This document shows, one piece after another, positions 6,874 to 15,121 of a stretch of DNA of 19,172 nucleotides. The notes under the pieces were generated by a model that saw only the letters and a program-made list of their open reading frames with translations, searched no databases and was not told where the DNA came from. A program made the position numbers and the translations under genes. Position 1 is the stretch's first letter, and every line of letters begins with the position of its first letter. The DNA is from an uncultured Psychrobacillus sp. (lineage in GTDB: Bacteria > Bacillota > Bacilli > Bacillales_A > Planococcaceae). The DNA lies in the NCBI GenBank assembly GCA_934234185.1, contig CAKQHO010000059.1, forward strand, positions 1 to 19,172, in the 5' to 3' direction.

Positions 6874-7204
6874 GTATATAGACAACGAAAACTTCGATAA
6901 ATGGATGGAGAAGCTATCTAAGAAACTCACTGAGATAGGACAAGACTTAAAATCCCTTATCAATACCGATCAGGTATTAGAAGAAAATGAACGATTACTT
7001 GATAATCAGGATTTAGCATTTCTGTTAAAAGTGTCTTTCAGAACTTTACAACGCTATCGACTAAAAGGTAAGCTCCCCTACTTTACTATTGGGCATAAAA
7101 CCTACTATCGGGCTAGCGATATTAGAGCTTTTGTACGTGAACGAGCCGATTATCAAACTTATAAACAGTTTGAAAAAGCCAATCAATTAGAAAACAAACT
7201 CTGA
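6872..7204 (+). CDS. Excisionase-like helix-turn-helix protein (110 aa)
   Basis: Third small HTH_17-type protein of the island. Residues about 43-90 carry LLDNQDLAFLLKVSFRTLQRYR and then LPYFTIGHKTYYRASDIRAFV, matching the winged HTH of the two minus-strand genes. The N-terminal 40 residues look helical. It lies alone between a terminator and the candidate oriT and mob genes, so a role in excision or in control of mobilization is plausible. Its start codon is part of a 12-base inverted repeat, which suggests self-control. Confidence 0.85.
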   Translation: MYIDNENFDKWMEKLSKKLTEIGQDLKSLINTDQVLEENERLLDNQDLAFLLKVSFRTLQRYRLKGKLPYFTIGHKTYYRASDIRAFVRERADYQTYKQFEKANQLENKL

Positions 7205-7264
7205 CAGCAAAATGCAGCAGAGGAAAGAAGCTTGTGTTTAAGCTATCACTTTGTGTAACCACCC

Positions 7265-7444
7265 CGATTTAGTAGAAACCGCTTCACCTATCGGTTCAGC
7301 CCATTTCACTAAATCGAGCAAGAGGGAACTGGACAAGTCCTGTTCTTCCCTCTTGCCCTGCGGGGCAAAGCCTTCGGTTTTAGCGTGTTACAAAAACACG
7401 CTGTAATGACACCTGTAATAAGTATTTTCTTTGAAATGCTTATT
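7265..7444. other. oriT: Candidate origin of transfer (oriT), hairpin cluster
   Basis: The gap ahead of the mobilization genes holds five inverted repeats in 180 bases: cgatttagt/actaaatcg (7265-7273, 7308-7316, enclosing aaccg/cggtt); gcaagagggaa/ttccctcttgc (7318-7328, 7346-7356, enclosing ggac/gtcc); ttgccc/gggcaa (7353-7358, 7363-7368); agcgtgtt/aacacgct (7382-7389, 7395-7402); and aataagtattt/aaatgcttatt (7417-7427, 7434-7444, one T-G mismatch). The gc-rich stretch stands out in AT-rich DNA. Structure and position just upstream of a relaxase operon are those expected of oriT. The nick site cannot be named. Confidence 0.6.
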
Positions 7445-7488
7445 ATCAGATATTTATATATTCATATTTCTATAAAAAAGTAATTATC

Positions 7489-8073
7489 ATGCCAAACAGC
7501 AGTCGAAAAACGATATTCACGACCATTTCCATAGACAAGGAAACGGCAGCTTTGGTAGAGAAGATATGCAAACGCTATTCACTGAAAAAGAGCGAAGTTG
7601 TAAAGTTGGCGTTCGGGTATATAGATAAAGCGCATATCAATCCATCCGAAGCCCCTGAATCGGTAAAATCAGAACTGGCGAAAATAAATAAGAGGCAGGA
7701 TGATATTATCCGTTTCATCCGTCACTATGAGGAAGAACAACTGAATCCCATGATACGGGCAACAAATTCCATCGCTTTGCGCTTCGATGCTATCGGCAAA
7801 ACTCTGGAAACTCTTATACTTTCTCAACTGGAAGTCAGCCAGGAGAGACAAACAGCCGTGCTTAAGAAGTTAAGCGAACAGTTCTGCAATCATGCCGATG
7901 TAATAAACAACCAATCCAAACAGATTAATGCACTTTACCAGATACACCAACGGGATTATAAAAAGTTGCTTCACCTAATACAGCTCTATTCGGAGTTGTC
8001 CGCTTGTGGTGTGATGGATAGCAAAAGAAAAGAGAACCTGAAAGTTGAAATCAACAATCTGATAAATACATAG
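7489..8073 (+). CDS. Mobilization accessory protein, BfmA/BtgA-like
   Basis: DNA-binding accessory subunit of a relaxosome, 194 residues. The N-terminal part (about 10-45) has a ribbon-helix-helix-like pattern: IFTTISIDKETAALVEKICK, then YSLKKSEVVKLAFGYI. The rest (about 60-190) is helical and probably coiled-coil (SELAKINKRQDDIIRFIRHYEEE). It resembles the BfmA/BtgA family of Bacteroides mobilizable elements. It lies directly after the hairpin-rich region and 4 bases before the relaxase gene, the usual oriT-mobA-mobB order. Confidence 0.82.
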   Translation: MPNSSRKTIFTTISIDKETAALVEKICKRYSLKKSEVVKLAFGYIDKAHINPSEAPESVKSELAKINKRQDDIIRFIRHYEEEQLNPMIRATNSIALRFDAIGKTLETLILSQLEVSQERQTAVLKKLSEQFCNHADVINNQSKQINALYQIHQRDYKKLLHLIQLYSELSACGVMDSKRKENLKVEINNLINT

Positions 8074-8077
8074 GATT

Positions 8078-8995
8078 ATGCACATAGACTTTGCCCCACC
8101 ATCTAATGGTATATATAATAATGTTGGTAGTAGCCGACAACTAGCAAATTATATGGAACATGAGGATTTGGAACGGATGGAGAAAGGAACCTATATTGAT
8201 GGATTTTTCAATCTGACGGAGGATAACATCTATAAATCAAAGGTCATAAAAGATATGGATACCAATATCGGACAACTTCTAAAAATAGATGCTAAGTTCT
8301 ACGCTATCCATGTCAGCCCATCGGAAAAAGAACTTAGAGCAATGGGGAATACAGAACAGGAACAAGCCGAAGCAATGAAAAGATATATTCGTAAAGTATT
8401 TATTCCTGAATATGCCAAGAACTTCAATAAAGGATTATCTGAAATTGATATAAAGTTCTATGGTAAGATTCATTTTGACCGTAACCGTTCCGATAACGAA
8501 CTGAATATACACTGTCATTTGATTGTCAGTCGGAAAGATCAAGCCAATAAGAAAAAGCTATCACCGCTTACCAACCACAAGAATACCAAGAAAGGGGCAG
8601 TAACAGGTGGTTTTGACCGTGTGAACCTATTCCAACAAGCAGAACAGGGCTTTAATAAATTATTTGGCTATGACCGCCAACAATCCGAATCGTTCAACTA
8701 CCACAACACTATGAAGAATAACTCCATATTTGAGCAACTTAAACAACAAGAAGTTCAAATCTGTGAAAAAAAAACAGAAAACAAGGAAAACAACAATCAA
8801 GAAAGCTTGTTATCTATCAATCCTGAAAACAATATAACCGATGGTCAGGCTTCCAATATCACAACTAAACATGAAAAGCATACTTCTTCAGCTAATTCTC
8901 TTTTTCCTTTTTTCTTGCCTAAAACCAGTTCAACAGATGAAGAGAATCTGCTCATAACCAAGAAAAAAAGAAAAAGAGCACTTCACAAACGGTAG
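8078..8995 (+). CDS. Relaxase-like mobilization protein (BtgB/DUF5712-like)
   Basis: Probable relaxase of 305 residues that nicks oriT and leads the strand into a recipient. It shows the HUH-type metal-binding pair H145 and H147 in NIHCHLIVSRKD, with GKIHFDR (130-136) just before, an N-terminal SSRQLANYMEHED block (18-30) and a candidate nucleophile region EAMKRYIRKVF (98-108). The C-terminal 100 residues are polar and low in complexity. Start at 8078, 4 bases after the upstream stop. Such proteins are often mislabelled as MobB of molybdopterin synthesis. No coupling protein or mating-pair genes are present, so transfer would need a helper element. Confidence 0.8.
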   Translation: MHIDFAPPSNGIYNNVGSSRQLANYMEHEDLERMEKGTYIDGFFNLTEDNIYKSKVIKDMDTNIGQLLKIDAKFYAIHVSPSEKELRAMGNTEQEQAEAMKRYIRKVFIPEYAKNFNKGLSEIDIKFYGKIHFDRNRSDNELNIHCHLIVSRKDQANKKKLSPLTNHKNTKKGAVTGGFDRVNLFQQAEQGFNKLFGYDRQQSESFNYHNTMKNNSIFEQLKQQEVQICEKKTENKENNNQESLLSINPENNITDGQASNITTKHEKHTSSANSLFPFFLPKTSSTDEENLLITKKKRKRALHKR

Positions 8996-9049
8996 AAAGC
9001 ATCTATCTATCAAAAAAAGCAATACCAATCAACAAAAAACATATACGAT

Positions 9050-9082
9050 ATTGTTCTAATTAAAATGAATATATTATTTTTG
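9050..9082 (+). promoter_or_regulatory. Promoter of the restriction-type operon
   Basis: TATTTTTG at 9075-9082 matches TAnnTTTG exactly. ATTG at 9050-9053 is a near match to the -33 TTTG, with 21 bases between. Transcription would begin near 9088-9090, which is at the preferred ATG of the methyltransferase (9089), so the message could be almost leaderless. Confidence 0.5.
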
Positions 9083-9088
9083 CATATT

Positions 9089-10321
9089 ATGAATTATATA
9101 GATCTCTTTGCTGGAGCAGGTGGACTTTCCGAAGGTTTCACTAAAGCTGGTTTTAATCCGATCGCGCACGTTGAATCGGACAAAGCAGCGTGTTTTACCT
9201 TAATGACTCGACTTGCTTACTATTACTTATCTTCTAAAAATCAGCTTGATATATACAACTCATATCTCAAAGGCGAAATTTCGCGTGATTATTTGTATGG
9301 TCTTCTTCCTGAATCCATTTCTAAATCAGTCATAAACAAATATATATCAAGTGATAATAATATCGATATTTTTGCTCAAATAGATAAACTTCTTGGTGAA
9401 AATGAAGTCGATCTAATCATTGGAGGTCCCCCTTGCCAGGCATATTCAAATATTGGTCGAGCAGCGTTAAAACATGTCACAGACGATCCAAGAAAAAAAT
9501 TATATATTGGATATGGTAGCTTTTTATCGCACTATCGCCCTAAGTTATTCGTATTTGAAAATGTTCCCGGACTAAAGTCATCAGATGAAGGAATACATTA
9601 TCAAAATATTAAATCTTATTTCAAAGAACTTGGATATGTTGTTGATGATAAACTTTTAAATTCGTTAGATTTTGGAGTGATTCAAAACAGAAAACGCTTA
9701 ATTATTATAGGATGGCGTGAAGATATAAATTTCAATTATCCGGAATTTGAAATAGAGGAAAATGAATACACTTCTAAGGATTTATTTAGAGATCTCCCTC
9801 CCCTAAAACCAGGAGAAGGAAGTAGATGGAATGAATACACAGAACCAGCAAATTTATATCTGCAAACTAGTGGAATAAGAAATCAAAATGATATCTTAAC
9901 ACTACATATCGCAAGACCTCACAATGAAAAAGATTTGAATATTTATAAATTAGCTATCAGTAAGTATGAAGAAGGTGTTTTTTTAAAGAATGATTTAATA
10001 CCTGAACAGCATAGAACACAAAAAAACACTAAAGACTTTCTTGATAGATTTAAAGTTGTAGGTAAAATTCCTCACACACTGATAGCTCATATAGCAAAAG
10101 ATGGACATCATTTTATATATAATAGTTTAGATCAAATTAGGTCTATATCTGTTCGCGAAGCAGCAAGAATTCAATCTTTTCCGGATAATTATTATTTTGA
10201 AGGGGAAAAAGAAGTGGGGAATCGAACTTCTGCTTTTAAACAAATAGGTAATGCTGTTCCTCCATTAATGGCTCAAAAAATAGCATTGAAAATACGAACT
10301 CTTTTAAATGACATACCATGA
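9089..10321 (+). CDS. DNA (cytosine-5) methyltransferase (island 1)
   Basis: Methylates carbon 5 of cytosine in a target not readable from sequence; 410 residues. Seen in order: motif I DLFAGAGG (5-12), motif IV GGPPCQ with catalytic C116, motif VI ENVPGL with E157, motif VIII QNRKRLIIIGWR, motif IX REAARIQSFPD and motif X QIGNAVPP. The spacer between motifs I and IV is longer than usual. The frame is open to an ATG at 9065, but a promoter box at 9075-9082 would place transcription start after it, so 9089 (MNYIDLF) is chosen. It overlaps the next gene by 4 bases. It is the first of five tightly packed genes and should protect host DNA from the nucleases that follow. Confidence 0.95.
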   Translation: MNYIDLFAGAGGLSEGFTKAGFNPIAHVESDKAACFTLMTRLAYYYLSSKNQLDIYNSYLKGEISRDYLYGLLPESISKSVINKYISSDNNIDIFAQIDKLLGENEVDLIIGGPPCQAYSNIGRAALKHVTDDPRKKLYIGYGSFLSHYRPKLFVFENVPGLKSSDEGIHYQNIKSYFKELGYVVDDKLLNSLDFGVIQNRKRLIIIGWREDINFNYPEFEIEENEYTSKDLFRDLPPLKPGEGSRWNEYTEPANLYLQTSGIRNQNDILTLHIARPHNEKDLNIYKLAISKYEEGVFLKNDLIPEQHRTQKNTKDFLDRFKVVGKIPHTLIAHIAKDGHHFIYNSLDQIRSISVREAARIQSFPDNYYFEGEKEVGNRTSAFKQIGNAVPPLMAQKIALKIRTLLNDIP

Positions 10322-12420
10322 ATCAACATATTTTTTCTTTTAAAGCTAATAGTCATATACTAAGTTTATTAGGCGATGAATTAATAGGTAGCGATAATCT
10401 TGCAATATTTGAATTAGTGAAAAATTCGTATGATGCAGACGCCAGCCATGTAAAAATAATTTTCGACAACATCAATACTCCTGAAGCAACTATAACAATT
10501 GAAGATAATGGATGTGGTATGTCTCTCGAAACAATTGAAAAATCATGGCTCGAAATAGGGACAGACTTCAAAAGAGGGAAAAATAAAAAAATCAGTCGCA
10601 AATATAAACGAAATTCATTAGGAGAAAAAGGAGTGGGACGGCTAGCTGTACACAAATTGGCTACTGCTATAGTTTTAGAAACTAAGGAAGAAGGTGTTCT
10701 ATTTGGTCATACTTTTGCTATAAATTGGAAAGACTTAATAAAAAACACAATGTATATAGAAGATACAAAAGTTTCTGTTTCGGATTGTCCCAATACAACT
10801 TTTATAAATAAACAACATGGGACACGAGTCATTCTATCCAATCTAAGAAGAAAGACATGGCTAAGAAAGGATTTCAGAAATTTAGCTAGAACCATCAATA
10901 CTTTAATCAGCCCTTTCGAAAAAAACAAAGACAATTTCTCTGTAGAATTAGTATTACCAGAAGAACAAGAGAACTGGATAAAAGACATATTCAATATTAA
11001 TGATATAATTGAATCGGCTATTTATCATTTCAAATTTTTCATCAATAAGAATGGAGAGTATACTTGGATATATAAATTTGTACCCCCTTCAGTATTTGGG
11101 CTTGAATGTTCTAAAAAAGCCGTATACCATGATAAACTACTACTTGATAACAATAAAAATTTAACATTAAAAGCTAACGACTTAAATCAAATAGGAACAG
11201 TTGCTGGAGAGTTTCATGTATTCAATTTATCATCGGATATATTGAATACGTTTAACCAATCCGAAACGATCAGAAAATATTTAAAAGAAAATGCAGGAGT
11301 TCGCATTTATAGAGATGGTATACGTGTTTACAATTATGGTGAGCCCGGAAATGATTGGATGGGATTAGATATAGGTCGTACGAATAACCCCAGTTCAAAA
11401 TTTAGTAATAATACGATCTTAGGTGCATTCAGTCTGGATTTAAAAACGAGTACAGGGCTTCAAGAAAAAACAAATAGAGAGGGATTTGATGAAAATGAAA
11501 TATACGAACATTTTAAAGACTTATGTTATAATATTGTAAATGATTTCGCAATAAAGGCACAACGTGATCGAGAAAAACTTGATTTTGCAATAAAAAAAGA
11601 TAAACCTATAAAAAAAATCGGCTTTTCAGAGTCGATTAATGAACTTAAAGAACAGGTGCAAAAAAGAAATCTTGAACCTGAGTTAGGAAAAACGATTCTC
11701 AAAGTAGAAAAAGATTATCTCGAAATGCGGGATGTTATGATAAATTCCGGCATGGCAGGATTGAATCTTGGGTTAGTTTTCCATGAAGTTGAAAGAGAAA
11801 TAAGATATATAAACGAAGATATAAAAAGGGGAAGTGACTTGCACGAGGTATCAGTTAAAATAACCAATATTATGCAACTGCTTGATGGATTTGCTCCAAT
11901 ACTCAGACAGCAAAATCGCTCAGCAGAAAATATATCAGCAATTTTCCAACGTGTATACAAACTAACTAAAAGCCGTTTTAAATACCATAGAATAGTATTT
12001 TCTTCACCTTTATTGTCGAAGGAGTCTGAAGATTTCCAATTAGTTGGGCAATCCAATTTATTAGTAAGTGCAATTAATAATTTAATTGATAATTCAATAT
12101 ATTGGACTAGAATAAAAAGAGAAAAAGAAGAAAATAGCGAATATATACCATATATATATGTATCTACAAATACAACAGAGTTTAATGGACCTGCTTTAAT
12201 TATTGGCGACAATGGAGATGGATTCAAATTACCACCTGAAGATTTAACTCGCCCTTTTGTCACCACTAAGCCTGGTGGAATGGGATTAGGATTGTATTAT
12301 GCTAGTTTAGTAATGGAAATGTATGGAGGAAAACTTTTATTTATAGATCCCAGAGATTACGATATACCGTCCACTGTAACAGGGGCAGTCTTAGCCTTAG
12401 AATTTAAAAAAGAACACTAG
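10318..12420 (+). CDS. GHKL/MORC-like ATPase joined to histidine-kinase-like module
   Basis: A 700-residue protein with two separate GHKL ATP-binding domains. N-terminal (1-130): E32/N36 in FELVKNSYDAD, EDNGCGM (62-68), GEKGVGRL (102-109), as in MORC/MutL-like proteins known from restriction operons. C-terminal (about 560-700): INNLIDNS (586-593), GDNGDG (630-635), TTKPGGMGLGLY, as in sensor kinases. Between them, about 440-540 is helical and contains GLVFHEVERE with H489, which looks like a kinase phospho-acceptor histidine. The receiver-domain gene 3 bases downstream fits this. It likely works inside the cell (no membrane segment) as an ATP-driven sensor or DNA-remodelling subunit. Which of the two ATPase sites is active is unknown. 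Confidence 0.85.
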   Translation: MNQHIFSFKANSHILSLLGDELIGSDNLAIFELVKNSYDADASHVKIIFDNINTPEATITIEDNGCGMSLETIEKSWLEIGTDFKRGKNKKISRKYKRNSLGEKGVGRLAVHKLATAIVLETKEEGVLFGHTFAINWKDLIKNTMYIEDTKVSVSDCPNTTFINKQHGTRVILSNLRRKTWLRKDFRNLARTINTLISPFEKNKDNFSVELVLPEEQENWIKDIFNINDIIESAIYHFKFFINKNGEYTWIYKFVPPSVFGLECSKKAVYHDKLLLDNNKNLTLKANDLNQIGTVAGEFHVFNLSSDILNTFNQSETIRKYLKENAGVRIYRDGIRVYNYGEPGNDWMGLDIGRTNNPSSKFSNNTILGAFSLDLKTSTGLQEKTNREGFDENEIYEHFKDLCYNIVNDFAIKAQRDREKLDFAIKKDKPIKKIGFSESINELKEQVQKRNLEPELGKTILKVEKDYLEMRDVMINSGMAGLNLGLVFHEVEREIRYINEDIKRGSDLHEVSVKITNIMQLLDGFAPILRQQNRSAENISAIFQRVYKLTKSRFKYHRIVFSSPLLSKESEDFQLVGQSNLLVSAINNLIDNSIYWTRIKREKEENSEYIPYIYVSTNTTEFNGPALIIGDNGDGFKLPPEDLTRPFVTTKPGGMGLGLYYASLVMEMYGGKLLFIDPRDYDIPSTVTGAVLALEFKKEH

Positions 12421-12423
12421 AAT

Positions 12424-13746
12424 ATGACAGACTCTAATTTTCAAATAATAGCAGTTGATAACGACTCTAGGGAGTTGGATAAAATAAGAAAGGCATTTGA
12501 TTTATTAAAGACGCCATGTCTCCCTATATTATATAATGAAGGTGATAATATTGATGAGAAATATTCAAATATAAGAATTGCTTTCTTTGATATAAATCTC
12601 GGAGGGCTAGGCAATCCTGCAGATCCTCTCCTTTGTAATATAATAGCATCAGCATTAAAAGAGATTTTGGATAAAAATAATGGTCCATATGCTCTTATTT
12701 TTTGGAGTCTACATATTAGTAAATTACCAATAATAAAAAAATATATAGAAGAAAGAGAGAAAGATGATATCCCCAGTCCGCTAGTTATTGATACCATCAA
12801 TAAAGCACTAATCAACAATGTTGATGAACTAAAAGCGGAAATACAAAGAGTATTGGCAAATTCGACTCTTAATGCGATGTTAGATTACGAGAAGAAAGCC
12901 CATGATGCAGCTTCAAAAACAATAAATTCCCTTTTTTCATTAATTCCTAGAGGAAATGACAAATGGGGAGAAAATATTATCTTTGAAAATAATTTTGATC
13001 TTATCTTTTCCAAAATGGCAGCTAATACTATGGGCATAAAACTTGCAAGAAAGACACCTGTAATAGCCATTCAAAGAACTTTATTTCCTATATTACAACA
13101 TAATATAAAAAAAGCAGACTTATCTTCCGTTTGGATTAACAAATTATCCTCATTAAATCAGGATGCCAAGCTTAAATTTCCTTCCGATTTTAAAACGGAA
13201 GCATTAAATACTATCTATCATATAGATAATGATAAGTCACACTTGAAGAAAGATGAGAGAGGTGTTGTTATTAAAGTAAAGAAAACCTCTACACTATTCA
13301 AAAATATATTTGGGAAAAAGAAAAATGAACTTATAAAAGAATACTTTAGTTTTCCTTCAATAAAAGGAAAAAAAGAGGAAGAAGTTGAGAGTATTAGACT
13401 CCAATATATTGAAAAATGTATTCCTGTATTTGTAGAGATTAGTGCTAGCTGTGATTATGCTCAACAAAATCCAAGAGCTTTAAAATATTTGTTTGGTATT
13501 AAATATCCAATAGATCCAACAATAGCTAAACCTTCTAGTGGTGAATATAAATTTTTCACTCCTTCTTTTCTTCTAAATGATGAAAAGTTCGCTATCATAT
13601 TAAATTTTAGATATATATATGGCTTTCAGATAACAAATGCGATTCTAGATGAAATAATATTTAAGTTAAGTGACAACTTAATTAATCAAATAGGAAATAG
13701 ATATGCCAATTATGCATCAAGAATAGGAATTATATCACACGAATGA
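12424..13746 (+). CDS. Receiver-domain protein with unknown C-terminal domain
   Basis: A 440-residue protein. Residues 1-115 look like a response-regulator receiver domain: acidic pair D12 and D14 in IIAVDNDSRE, phospho-acceptor candidate D56 in IAFFDINLGG, then S94 in YALIFWSLH and a nearby K99. The remaining 320 residues match nothing I recognise as a DNA-binding output. They hold a VFVEISASCDYAQQNP block, similar to xCDxAQ motifs seen in uncharacterised proteins. It starts 3 bases after the kinase-like gene and overlaps the HNH gene by 4 bases, so the two-component-like pair sits between methyltransferase and nucleases. The receiver call is reasonably firm; function of the rest is unknown. 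Confidence 0.72.
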   Translation: MTDSNFQIIAVDNDSRELDKIRKAFDLLKTPCLPILYNEGDNIDEKYSNIRIAFFDINLGGLGNPADPLLCNIIASALKEILDKNNGPYALIFWSLHISKLPIIKKYIEEREKDDIPSPLVIDTINKALINNVDELKAEIQRVLANSTLNAMLDYEKKAHDAASKTINSLFSLIPRGNDKWGENIIFENNFDLIFSKMAANTMGIKLARKTPVIAIQRTLFPILQHNIKKADLSSVWINKLSSLNQDAKLKFPSDFKTEALNTIYHIDNDKSHLKKDERGVVIKVKKTSTLFKNIFGKKKNELIKEYFSFPSIKGKKEEEVESIRLQYIEKCIPVFVEISASCDYAQQNPRALKYLFGIKYPIDPTIAKPSSGEYKFFTPSFLLNDEKFAIILNFRYIYGFQITNAILDEIIFKLSDNLINQIGNRYANYASRIGIISHE

Positions 13747-14498
13747 AGAATATCTGGACATATGAAGAGCATATTTTGGCATTTAATCTTTACTGTAAAA
13801 TTCCTTTCAGCAAGATAAATGCTAATTATCCACCTGTAAAGGAGTTGGCTAAAATTATTAATCGTTCTAATAGCTCTGTCGCTATGAAACTTGCTAATTT
13901 TGCAAGGTTAGATCCTGCATTGAAAGCAAGAAATATTTCAGGTTTAACCCAAGGAGCCAAGGGAGAAAAGATTATCTGGGAAAAATTCAACAATGATTGG
14001 GAACAATTATCTTATGAAAGTGAATGTATACTTGCTAAATATAAAAATAAATCTATCGAATATGAACTATATGATATTCCATTGTACCTTGAAGGGAGAG
14101 AAAGGGAGATTATCGTCAGACAAAGAGTAAATCAATCTTTTTTCCGAAAAATGATCTTAGCATCTTATAATAATAAGTGTTGTGTTACAGGTAGTAATTA
14201 TGTTTCTCTTTTATCAGCGTGTCATATTAAACCTTGGAATAAGGATGTTAAAAATAGGATGAACCCACAGAATGGTCTTTGCATGAATATATTACTTCAT
14301 TATTCATTTGACCAAGGACTATTTACAATAACAAATGACTACAGAATTTTGCTATCAAGAGAAGTATACAGCCTAAACGACCCTTTTATGTCAAAAAATC
14401 TTCTTTCTTACGAAAATTGTAAAATAACTTTACCACAGAAATTCATTCCTGAAAAAGTATTCTTAGAGTATCATTATGACACAATATTCAAAAAATAG
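13743..14498 (+). CDS. HNH endonuclease (probable restriction nuclease)
   Basis: A 251-residue nuclease candidate. The C-terminal HNH domain (about 133-205) reads ACHIKPW with H161, NPQNGLCMN with N177, and LLHYSFDQGL with H186 and D190, as in HNH_2-type restriction nucleases. The structural CxxC pair is incomplete (KCCVTG). The N-terminal region (about 4-80) has WTYEEHILAFNLY and SVAMKLANFARLDP, a pattern found ahead of HNH domains in restriction-like proteins and perhaps DNA-binding. It overlaps the receiver-protein stop by 4 bases. In context it is the best candidate for cutting unmethylated DNA. Confidence 0.87.
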   Translation: MKNIWTYEEHILAFNLYCKIPFSKINANYPPVKELAKIINRSNSSVAMKLANFARLDPALKARNISGLTQGAKGEKIIWEKFNNDWEQLSYESECILAKYKNKSIEYELYDIPLYLEGREREIIVRQRVNQSFFRKMILASYNNKCCVTGSNYVSLLSACHIKPWNKDVKNRMNPQNGLCMNILLHYSFDQGLFTITNDYRILLSREVYSLNDPFMSKNLLSYENCKITLPQKFIPEKVFLEYHYDTIFKK

Positions 14499-14504
14499 TA
14501 TTCA

Positions 14505-14933
14505 ATGACCGATATTTACACAAAGGATAAACGTTCTAAAATAATGTCTAATATTGGCTCTGTAAGCACGAAGCCTGAAATAATTATTCGTAAATCACTT
14601 TTTTCAAAAGGATTTCGCTATAGGATTAATTACAAAAAATTACCTGGAAAACCCGATATTGTACTCCCCAAATATAGAACAGTAATATTTGTGCATGGTT
14701 GTTTTTGGCATGCTCACTCTAATTGTAAAGACTCCCATCTCCCAAAATCGAATATTGAATTTTGGGAAAATAAAATATCATCAAATATCAATAGAGATAA
14801 AAACAATATAGAGCAACTAGTTGATTTAAAGTGGAATATTATTGTTATATGGGAGTGCGAAATTAAAAAGAAAAGTTTGGAAAGTCTTATTGAGGAAGTT
14901 GCAAATTGTATATTGACTAAAACATCAAGGTAA
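14505..14933 (+). CDS. vsr: Vsr-type very short patch repair endonuclease (island 1)
   Basis: Vsr nicks beside T:G mismatches left by deamination of 5-methylcytosine; in restriction operons it may also serve as a nuclease. Full length at 142 residues. Seen: TKPEIIIRKSLFSKGFRYR, PGKPDIVLPKY with catalytic D51, and FVHGCFWHAH with H64, C66, H69 and H71, then C74 and WECE, the zinc and active-site set of the family. It is the last of five genes, 6 bases after the HNH gene. About half of its residues match the second Vsr at 15398-15829. A weak hairpin (atcaa/ttgat near 14941) follows, not a convincing terminator. Confidence 0.93.
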   Translation: MTDIYTKDKRSKIMSNIGSVSTKPEIIIRKSLFSKGFRYRINYKKLPGKPDIVLPKYRTVIFVHGCFWHAHSNCKDSHLPKSNIEFWENKISSNINRDKNNIEQLVDLKWNIIVIWECEIKKKSLESLIEEVANCILTKTSR

Positions 14934-15121
14934 TATCATATCAAGAGTTTTTTGATCTTATTAGTCATATTTCAGAATATTCATTATCTTTACCCCCAGT
15001 ATTCTCCATGAGCAAACTACCGCAAAAGCACGTAGCAAATTAGTGGGATAATTCATGGGATATGCTTGAAGCTAAAAATATAACGTTTTAAATATCAGTG
15101 TGGTAACTCTATTAGGAGAAT
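14934..15121. other. Right end of island 1, non-coding
   Basis: The stretch between the vsr stop and the second copy of the tRNA 3' end. I see no gene. A short hairpin-like sequence lies at about 14939-14957. The last bases before the core (gagaat) differ from the tRNA (gagc), so tRNA identity starts at 15122. This is the presumed right attachment end of island 1. Confidence 0.5.

Larger units (their letters stand above)
57..15121 (+). mobile_element. Integrated mobilizable island in tRNA-Lys (about 15 kb)
   Basis: The island is bounded on the left by the tRNA-Lys 3' end next to the integrase gene, and on the right by a second copy of the tRNA 3' end (cccaggcggatca at 15122). It holds an integrase, three excisionase-like HTH proteins, an RteC-like remnant, a candidate oriT with a mobilization pair, a TetR/ABC cargo and a five-gene restriction-type operon. 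No conjugation (tra) genes, coupling protein or mating-pair genes are visible, so it would be a mobilizable rather than a self-transferring element. The exact crossover point inside the 13-base tRNA core cannot be fixed from the sequence. Confidence 0.8.

Noticed and set aside
8078..8995. Molybdopterin-guanine dinucleotide synthesis protein MobB
   Set aside because: This is a common name confusion. There is no P-loop, and the HxH motif and oriT-like context fit a relaxase.
11715..12266. Minus-strand ORF of 183 aa
   Set aside because: Shadow of the 700-residue ATPase gene; low-complexity hydrophobic translation and no start context.
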